Made by a program: the position numbers and the translations under genes
In this document: in pieces, positions 56,401 to 64,000 of the stretch
Position numbering within the stretch: position 1 is the first letter of the stretch
How the letters are laid out: the number at the start of each line of letters is the position of its first letter
Notes under the pieces: generated by a model
Databases searched by the model: none
The model's input: only the letters and a program-made list of their open reading frames with translations
Told to the model about the DNA's origin: nothing
DNA from: Zelopaecilomyces penicillatus
Taxonomy: Eukaryota > Ascomycota > Sordariomycetes > Hypocreales > Pseudodiploosporaceae
Direction of reading: 5' to 3'
Assembly (NCBI GenBank): GCA_005765155.1
Contig: VCCP01000007.1
Span: forward strand, 699,501-763,500
DNA: 64,000 nucleotides

Positions 56401-58102
56401 TAATATATTAAACTTATTTTAAGCTTATTAAATATATTTTCTTTTAGGATTTTAATTTTAATTTTTTTTAATCTTAATTAATATTATTTATATATTAAAA
56501 ATACTCTTAAAATAAATTAAATAAAAGAATATTATTATTATTAAATAATTAATAATAAATATTATTATAAAGAGTATAATAAAATAAATATTAATAGATA
56601 ATAATATAATACTTTAAGATTAATATATTTTAAAAACAAAAGATTTATTTTTATTAAAGGTTTATATAAGGAATATAATAAGAATATAAGAATATTTTAT
56701 AAATATACTTTAAATAATATAAAAGCTATAAATAATATAATAATATTAATATTATTAATATTATCTATAGTTATTATAAAAATAAAGAAAAGATTTATAA
56801 TAATAATTATATAATAATTAAACTTATTTTAAAATTAAATTAAGGCTTAATTTATTTTTTATTATTTTATTTATTATTAAGTTTATATCTTTCTTTTATA
56901 TATAAATTATATCTTTTATTTTATTTAATAATTTTATTTTAAAATTAATAAGAATTATTTTAAATATTATATATTTAAAGAGGATTTATATAAATATAAA
57001 AAATTAAAATATAAATCTTATTTAATTATTATATAAAATAATATAAATTAAATCTAAATAAAAGTATAATAAAAATATTATAATAGAATATTATAATTAA
57101 AGTATCTTAGCTTAAAATTATATTAAAATCTTTTAGAATTTAAAGCTTAATATTATAAAATTATAATAATAAAATAAGGGTATTAATAATACTTAAAATA
57201 TAAATAAAAAAAGAATTAATATATATTTATAGGTATTTTTAAGTATTATAAGCTTTATTTTTATAATCTTTGATATATATCTTTAATCTTTTATTTAAAT
57301 TTATTATTTTTAAATAAATATAATTTATTTAATTATAATATTAAAGCTTTTATTTTTATTTTAATTATAATATAATTATTATATTATATAAATATATAAT
57401 ATTATAAATATATTATAAAATATATTATTATCTTATAAAATATAATTATAATAATTATTAAAAGAATATATCTTATAATATAATATATAAATATAATTAA
57501 AAATAAGATTATAATTATTATAATTATTTATATATAATTATTTAATATATAAAGAATAAATTAATTTAATCTTTTTAAAAATAAAATAAATTCGTTATTT
57601 AAATTATTAAAATAATTTATTTATTAATAGCTTACTTTTTTTATATATTAAAAAGGGATTATATATAATTAATTATAATCTTAATAAAGAATATAATATA
57701 TATTTATAAGAGTTATATTATTTAAATCTATATCTATATTAAATATATTATAATTTAAAAAAGATTTAAAAGGATTAATATCCTTAAATAATAGGAATAT
57801 AATATTTATTATCTTTATAATTAATAAAAAAGATAATAAAAGAAATTTAATTAATTTATTATTATATAAAAAAAGAATAGAATTTAAAAAAGAGATATAA
57901 AGAAAATTATTTAAATTAATAATATTTTTAATAAAGAAAATAACTAAGAATATAAAATATATAAAATAATAATTTAAAAAGAATAGAAAAAGTTCTATTA
58001 AAATTATTAAGATAATATATAATATATTTATTTTATATCTACTTTATATCTTTATTATTTAATAATTAAATAAGATTTAAATTATTATTAAAAAAAGATA
58101 AT

Positions 58103-58285
58103 ATATTATAAGCTTAAGCTTAAAATATAAACCTTAAATATAAAGATAAAATAAGCCTAAATTAAGCTTTATTAATATAAGAAAAAAGATTAAATAAAGA
58201 AATCTTTCTTTTATTAAATTTATTAATATTATTTTTAATATTTATTTATTATACCTATAAAGCTAGTTTATTATATATTAATAAT
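58103..58285 (+). repeat. Terminal-repeat-like family G, copy 6
   Basis: Contains AAGCTTAAGCTTAAAATATA, AATAAGCCTAAATTAAGCTT and CCTATAAAGCTAGTTTATTA. It directly precedes family D copy 2. Confidence 0.55.
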
Positions 58286-58299
58286 TAATTTTAAAGTAT

Positions 58300-59500
58300 A
58301 TTCTATAAGAGTTTTAAAAATAGATTTATATATTATTCAATTAATCTAATCTAGATCTAAATATAATAATCTATTAATTCTTAGTATTAAAATAAATAAT
58401 TAGCTTTTTCTTTATTAAATAATATTATAAAATTATATATTTTTTAAAAAGTTATAATAAGATTATTATTTATATTATATTTATTTTAAATATATTATAT
58501 AATAATATATATTAAAATAATATTTTTTTATAGATATTAATAATAAAAAGTTTTTTATTATTAAATATCTTTTATTTTTATCTTTTTATTAATACAATAA
58601 ATATAGATTTTATAATTATAATAATATTTATATATTTTAATTAAATAGAATTTTCTTTTATAATTATTTTATTTATTTAATTAATTTAAAGTTTCTTTTT
58701 TTTAATAATAAAATAAACTTATTTATATTATATTTAAAATCATCCTAAGATTAAATCTTTTAATAGTTTTAGGATTATATATATAATTAAAATAAAATTC
58801 TAGTTATTAATATTTATTTATAATTATATAAGATAATATTAAGCTTATAAATACTTTTAGTTTTTTTAATAAATATAAATACGTTCTTTTTTCTTTTATA
58901 TAATACTTTAATTAAAATATATTTTATAATTAATTAATTATTTTTAATAAAAATAATCTAATTTACTTTTTAATCCTCTTTAAATCCTATATAATATTTA
59001 ATTATAATTATTATATTAATATTAATTATTAATATATTTTTATTAGCTTAAATAAAAAAGATTATATTTAAAATAAGATATCTTTTTTCTTTTTTTTTAG
59101 ATTAAATACTTTAAATTTTATAATATTTAATAATAATAAAATATAGCTTTAATATAATTAATATAAAAGATATTTTAATTTAAATAAATATATTATATTT
59201 AATAATTAAGTATATAATAAAGCTTATTTAATATTATTAAATTAAGCTATATTAAGCTATTTATTATTATAAATTTCTATTTAAAGTATATATAAAAAAT
59301 AAAAAAAAGCTTATTAAAGTATTATTTAATATGCTTTAATATACTTTAATTTATATTCTTATAATAAGGATTATAAAATATTAATATTATATATTTTAAA
59401 AGCTTATTTAGATTATATATTCAATTTAATCTATTAATTAAATAAAACTCTTAAATATACCTTTAAAAAGATATTTATATATTATTTTAAATAATTTCTT
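58300..59500 (+). mobile_element. RIP-degraded repeat family D, copy 2
   Basis: Matches 6,720-8,255 in the same orientation, with several internal deletions. Bracketed by G copies in opposite orientations (58,103 + and 59,865 -), as if G were a terminal inverted repeat here. The other D copies are not bracketed in this way. Confidence 0.55.
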
Positions 59501-59864
59501 ATTAAGTCTTATATCCTTTAATAAAATCTTTATTAATAATAATTTATAATAAATAATTATTAATTAAAATAAGAAAATATATTTATTATTATTAAATAAT
59601 TAAATTTAAAGAAAAGATATATATTTAAAATAAATAAATTTCTTTATTTTTATTTTTAAAATATTAATTTTATAATTTTAATTAATAATATATATCTTTA
59701 TATAAAGAATAATTTATTTATTTTTCTATAATTAATTATATAAATCCTTAAAAATAAATAAAATAGATTATTAATATTTTAATATAAATAATTATTTTAT
59801 TTTAAAAAAATATATTCTTTTTTTAAATAAGATATAAAAAGAAAATTTATTAAATATAATAAAC

Positions 59865-60028
59865 TAGCTTTATAATTATTATAAATAGATATTAAGAATA
59901 ATATTAATAAAATTAAAGAAAAAGAAAAGATCTTTATATTATCCTTATATAATCCCTTTTCTTATATTAATTAAATTTAAATTAAGCCTATTATATATTT
60001 ATAATTAAGGCTTAAAGCCTAAGCTTAT
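59865..60028 (-). repeat. Terminal-repeat-like family G, copy 7 (inverted)
   Basis: Reverse complement of copy 5: AATAAACTAGCTTTATAATT, then AAGATCTTTATATTATCCTT, then GGCTTAAAGCCTAAGCTTAT. Its outer end runs straight into the (TAA)n array. Confidence 0.55.

Positions 60029-60030
<2 letters not shown>

Positions 60031-60119
<89 letters not shown>
60031..60119. repeat. Trinucleotide array (TAA)n
   Basis: Perfect TAA repeat of about 30 units, marking the right edge of the AT-rich block. It lies about 50 bp beyond the stop codon of the small complex I gene, so it falls in or near that gene's 3' region. Confidence 0.95.
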
Positions 60120-60166
60120 GTTAAAAGCTTAGCTATATAATCAGCTAGTATTAAATGAGTCCTTTT

Positions 60167-60468
60167 CTAATGATCCCAGGGATGCTTCTTGCCCAGTAGT
60201 ACCAACCCTTTAGTGCTTATATATTAGCCATGATATATCATTAATATGACTAGTTAAAATAACATAACACTTTGCTTACCATCCTTCTTGGCTCGATACA
60301 TCAACTGGATGTGTCTTGGTCAGTAAACTCGCTTAAGGACCCCTTGGGTAGCAAAACTATATATTCCAGCTGTCTACTTACCCAGAACCACATGCCAGCT
60401 CCCAGAGCGGTGGCAGTCAACCGGTAAATAGGCGCCACATGAGGCACAGGTGGGCGGGGGGGGCCCAT
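60167..60468 (-). CDS. NDUFB2-like mitochondrial complex I subunit (three exons, about 50 residues)
   Basis: Probable accessory membrane subunit of NADH:ubiquinone oxidoreductase, in the NDUFB2-like family of plants and fungi. The minus-strand join is 60382-60468, 60280-60304 and 60167-60207. The introns are 77 bp (GTAAGT...CCAG) and 72 bp (GTAAGC...AAAG), and the stop is TAG. The product carries the family signature in order: a single hydrophobic segment LTATALGAGMWFW (about residues 17-29), then LMYRAKKDG, then LVLLGKKHPWDH at the C terminus. The family usually reads DGPVLLGW-HPW; here P and W are replaced by L and K. The start ATG at 60,468 sits in a strong CACCATGG context. The next bases include a run of eight C residues, so a sequencing slip would change the N terminus. 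The gene is too short and split for simple ORF detection. It is divergent from the P5B ATPase gene. Identification is by recalled family motif, not by search. Confidence 0.82.
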
Positions 60469-60769
60469 GGTGATAGTTGTCAGAGTCTTCACAACTGGTG
60501 TGAAGCACAATCTGTTGAGAATTGTACGGCAAGCTAAGAATGAGTCGACCTGTTGTTAGCATGATTGCGTCAGTATCTCTCTGCCTTCTCACATTGTATC
60601 TTGAGAACGAAAAGAGTGAAGGCTGAACTTACAGACGATAACAAACACACGCGTTAGTTGGATGTGCGGAATAAAAAGCGCACGAGCGTGGTTGACGATA
60701 AATGGTGTGACTATGTTTATCTCGAGTTAAGAATAGACTGATTTAAGCAGATCAGGCTAGGTAATTTCT
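60469..60769 (-). promoter_or_regulatory. 5' leader with probable intron, and promoter, of the NDUFB2-like gene
   Basis: Read on the minus strand, a consensus donor GTAAGTTCAG starts at 60,632. It is followed by branch-like TACTGAC (60,569-60,575) and GCTAACA, then acceptors at 60,550 (ACAG) or 60,534 (TTAG). Removing this 83-99-bp leader intron also removes an upstream ATG at about 60,562, leaving the Kozak-context ATG at 60,468 as the first start. The sequence upstream of the donor has no ATG for at least 100 bp. The promoter ends against the octamer satellite. Confidence 0.6.
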
Positions 60770-61139
60770 ATTTTATTATTTTATTATTTTATTATTTTAT
60801 TATTTTATTATTTTATTATTTTATTATTTTATTATTTTATTATTTTATTATTTTATTATTTTATTATTTTATTATTTTATTATTTTATTATTTTATTATT
60901 TTATTATTTTATTATTTTATTATTTTATTATTTTATTATTTTATTATTTTATTATTTTATTATTTTATTATTTTATTATTTTATTATTTTATTATTTTAT
61001 TATTTTATTATTTTATTATTTTATTATTTTATTATTTTATTATTTTATTATTTTATTATTTTATTATTTTATTATTTTATTATTTTATTATTTTATTATT
61101 TTATTATTTTATTATTTTATTATTTTATTATTTTATTAT
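60770..61139. repeat. Octamer satellite (ATTTTATT)n between two divergent genes
   Basis: About 46 virtually perfect copies of ATTTTATT. This is the reverse complement of the octamer that makes up the array at 9,744-10,070. It fills most of the space between the 5' leader of the NDUFB2-like gene and the start of the P5B ATPase gene, so it lies within their shared promoter region. Confidence 0.95.
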
Positions 61140-61271
61140 CTTAAAGCTAGGCTGGTATAGGCCAAGCTCTTTATAGTCGGATATAGTGAAACCTGTACTT
61201 GTAATCAAGAAGACTCTTTGATCAGCATTAGCCACCTGCTCTAGAATGAGAACCTTCTTGACGAATTCTAT
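61140..61271 (+). promoter_or_regulatory. Proximal promoter/leader of the P5B ATPase gene, with short uORF
   Basis: The 130 bp between the satellite and the start codon. An upstream ATG at 61,246 opens a nine-codon frame (MRTFLTNSI) whose TGA stop (61,273-61,275) overlaps the main start: the main ATGs are at 61,272 and 61,275, and the second shares its A with the stop (TGATG). Whether the uORF lies within the transcript is unknown. Confidence 0.5.
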
Positions 61272-64000
61272 ATGATGGAGAATCACGATGGCTCAAAGAC
61301 TTGTTTTGGTGCGGTTCCGACGCCGTCAACGGCCATATATCGTTATCCCTTTCATCCCAACCAGATTAGGTCAACCAATGTCGATGGAGTTGAGATGGCT
61401 CAAGAAGAGGTAAGTCAAGTATAAATCTCAACTGTGGCAAGCCTCAGTTCATCCCCATGCTGACATCCAAAACCTCAGCTTTACTCTGGGCCTGTGGCTG
61501 AAAGTTTGCCCAGTAGCCTCTCTGCATTTTCACATCGCCGATCCCGCGCCAACTCAACAACGAGCTTCACCTATTACGATGAAGTCCTGGATGAACCAGA
61601 GGACAACGAGCTTTCGTCATCCGTTCACCAAGAACTACACCTGGGCTATATTGGTGGTCTCGCCACTGATATTGAACACGTTCAGTTCCTTGGCACTGAC
61701 GACGAGGAACCAATGGCCCATGATCTTGCGGAGCCGCAGAATGACTATACACTTCGCCGCTGCTCCTCAACCCACTCTCGAAATTCAGTCCATGCCCATC
61801 TCCTTCGTAGGGACAGCACTGCCACAGCTGCGAGCTCCCGATTGGATGGTCGCATAAGTCAGAAAATTTATATGGTCAATGAAGATCATACCATAGCCAT
61901 TGCTGGGTTTCAAACGAGTACCAGCAGATTTGTGTTATACATTCTGATATGCCTCGCAACATTTGGTGTCGCGTTGCTCTTGTTTCGCTGGATGCCAAGG
62001 CTTTATATCACCGTTGTAGGGAGGCCGCACCCTCTCAGAGATTGTGACTGGGTAGCTATAGAAAATCAATGGGGTGAGTTGGCTATTATGCAGGTGAATG
62101 TCCAGGCTTATGGACGACCTCTTTCAACTGTCTTCGGTCTATCTGAAAAGGTGGTGTCCTGTAGTTCCGACGATGACCCTGATCCATTGATTGATCACCT
62201 TCGGACACTCAATTATCGCTATATTCGCCTCAATTATCATCCACTGAAAGACAAATATGTTCTCTCGATAGGTTGGAAAGATGCAGAATGGTCTGATGTC
62301 CGCGCTGTACGAGCGGGTCTTGATAGTGACGAAAGGACCATCCGTGAGGTGATGTTTGGAAATAATTTAATTGACATCGAACAAAAGCCAATGGGAAAAT
62401 TGCTGATTGACGAGGTATGGTTATTACATACGTCCAACTATGTTCGCAATCTATGGCTTTGCCAACAAACACAGCCGCTCTGTTATGCTCTACTAATACC
62501 CATACTCAGGCACTTCACCCTTTTTATATCTTTCAAATTGCGAGTTTGGTGCTCTGGTCGCTTGACTCGTATTATTACTACGCCATTTGCATCTTTGTCA
62601 TGTCAGTGGGCAGTATTACAACTACATTGATTGAAACGCGCGCGGTAAGCGAGCCTTTTGTACGGCCTTTGTATAGCTCTAATTTATATGCATAAGACCC
62701 TGCGACGACTTCGGGAGCTATCACGGTTTGAGTGTGACGTTCGGGTTCTTCGGAACGGATTCTGTAAGGCCATATCCATTTCTTCCCCAATGCTGGTTGG
62801 AACACTTCAATCCGTCCAAATGCCGTTTCCAATGCCCAAGCGCTGATTGAGAGTAAGGGAAATATGTGTCGTCGGGTGACCTTGTACCGGGTGATGTATA
62901 CGAATTGAGTGATCCAAACTTGACACAGTTTCCATCGGATAGTCTATTGCTCACGGGGGATTGTATTGTGAACGAAAGCATGCTGACAGGTGGATCTCAA
63001 ACGCCAAACAACATGAATATATACCGATCTAACATTATAATAGGCGAATCGTTACCGGTTTCAAAAATGCCAGCGACCAACGAAGCCTTACGGGAAATGA
63101 ATTTAGCTGCATCGTCCGTCTCCGCTGAAACTGCACGTCACTTCCTCTTTTGTGGAACCAAGATAATCCGAACTAGGCGGCCTCAAGAAAGTCAGGATGA
63201 TGATGCGGTTGCCCTTGCACTCGTGGTTCGCACCGGCTTCAACACGACCAAAGGTGCACTTGTACGATCCATGTTGTTTCCAAAACCATCAGGCTTCAAG
63301 TTTTATCGTGACTCCTTTAGATACATCACTGTTATGGCCATCATCGCTTTATTTGGGTTTGTTGCGTCACTGATTAATTTCGTGAGACTCAACATTGAGT
63401 GGCATCTGATCATTGTTCGAGCATTAGATCTCATAACAATTGTTGTCCCACCAGCTCTTCCGGCAACGCTGAGTATAGGCACAAGTTTTGCAGTAGCTCG
63501 TCTAAAGGAAAAACAGATATTTTGCATCAGCCCCCAACGAGTAAATGTTGCAGGAAAGCTCGACATGATGTGCTTTGACAAAACGGGCACTCTTACTGAA
63601 GATGGCCTAGATGTACTGGGTATCCGCGTGGTTACTCCAGGGCTAGGCATATTTGGCGAGATACTTTCAAGACCCAAGTCATTCGACAGTCATGGCACCG
63701 GCCAAGCCACTCGCAGCCCTTTAACAGCCATTCTTCACACCATGGCAACCTGTCACTCCCTCCGTTCCGTTGATGAGGAACTTGTTGGAGACCCGCTTGA
63801 TCTCAAAATGTTCGAATTTACTGGCTGGTCGTTTGAAGAGGGCAAACAGGATGCAGCTGATGGAGAAGACGAAATGCAGGGTGGACTTTCGCCCTCTGTG
63901 GCCCGGCCGCCTGATGTATGTTCCTTTACGAATTCATACGCTTGAGCTAACGATGAGACAGAATAATTTGCAACTCGGCGTTCTCAAATCCTTTGAATTC
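61272..64000 (+). CDS. P5B-type cation/polyamine-transporting ATPase, Ypk9/ATP13A2 family (5' part, seven exons, cut by window end)
   Basis: P5B P-type ATPase, a vacuolar/endolysosomal membrane pump; relatives export polyamines from the organelle and confer heavy-metal tolerance. The model joins 61272-61409, 61479-62414, 62510-62644, 62697-62763, 62858-62989, 63044-63915 and 63962 to the window end (773 codons seen). The six introns are 46-95 bp, with clear branch sites such as TACTAAT in intron 2. A Ser/Arg-rich cytosolic N terminus precedes a hydrophobic hairpin (about 197-216) typical of P5B pumps. The actuator domain has NESMLTGES, with T469-G470-E471-S472 split by intron 5. The M4 signature is PPALP (605-609), which separates P5B from P5A (PPELP). 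The phosphorylation site is D648 in DKTGTLTEDG. Roughly half of the protein (rest of the N/P domains, M5-M10) lies beyond the window. Intron 5 is in frame and open (54 bp, donor GTGGAT), so naive translation adds 18 residues. Family assignment is very secure; substrate is by analogy. Confidence 0.93.

Larger units (their letters stand above)
25236..60118. other. AT-rich, gene-free isochore (RIP-type repeat graveyard), right block
   Basis: Nearly 35 kb with the same composition and dinucleotide depletion as the left block and no credible gene. The interior is made of degraded repeat families and AT satellites listed separately. Spans with no assigned family are 25,236-27,577, 27,679-29,214, 29,421-31,087, 51,688-53,456 and 56,401-58,102. 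The first 60 bp after 25,236 still carry some G+C. Three islands stand out for higher G+C: 31,088-31,488, 41,700-44,570 (slight) and 45,713-46,110 (strong). Confidence 0.9.

Noticed and set aside
62230..62472. Minus-strand frames of 66-92 codons inside the P5B ATPase gene
   Set aside because: Shadows of the plus-strand exons, which carry conserved P5B motifs.
62417..62695. Plus-strand frame starting in intron 2 and running past exon 3
   Set aside because: It reads through the GCA-CTT-CAC exon and then into intron 3; only 62,510-62,644 of it is coding, already part of the ATPase model.

Overview
The window looks like a nuclear contig from a filamentous ascomycete (Pezizomycotina, probably Eurotiomycetes). 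Three things point there. The genes have short introns (46-95 bp) with fungal GTAAGT-type donors and CTAAC/CTGAC branch sites. A SamB/Mub1-type MYND protein is present and closely resembles the Aspergillus form. Most of the DNA is an extreme AT-rich isochore, roughly a tenth G+C by eye, in which CA/TG and CG dinucleotides have almost vanished, as expected after repeat-induced point mutation (RIP).

Layout: 1-20,090 is a gene-free AT-rich block. 20,095-25,235 is a normal-composition island with two convergent genes: EBP2 (rRNA processing, + strand, three exons) and a SamB/Mub1-like MYND zinc-finger protein (- strand, one exon). 25,236-60,118 is a second AT-rich block. 60,119-64,000 is a second island with two divergent genes: a tiny three-exon NDUFB2-like complex I subunit (- strand, about 50 residues) and the first seven exons of a P5B-type ATPase of the Ypk9/ATP13A2 family (+ strand, cut by the window end). 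A 370-bp octamer satellite lies between these two, inside their shared upstream region.

The AT-rich blocks are graveyards of duplicated elements. By eye I could pair several families, labelled here only for this window: A (three copies, one inverted), B (two copies of about 4 kb), D (three copies, one inverted), E (two copies), a roughly 170-240-bp terminal-repeat-like family G (seven copies, both orientations) and an LTR-like family C (four copies). One C copy (45,736-46,110) is nearly unmutated while its siblings are heavily mutated, so the mutation pattern can be read directly. A 401-bp element with long terminal inverted repeats (31,088-31,488) has also kept more G+C than its surroundings. 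Several AT satellites (8-, 9-, 16-, 20- and 24-mers) are present, and the same octamer array occurs in opposite orientation at 9.7 kb and 60.8 kb.

The four genes are housekeeping genes with no evident pathway link: ribosome biogenesis, ubiquitin-linked regulation/development, mitochondrial respiration and vacuolar/endolysosomal transport. I found no clear novel multi-gene system. The most unusual signals are the unmutated/mutated LTR pair, the satellite in the divergent promoter, a nested hairpin at an isochore edge, and an in-frame 54-bp intron that splits the catalytic TGES motif of the ATPase.
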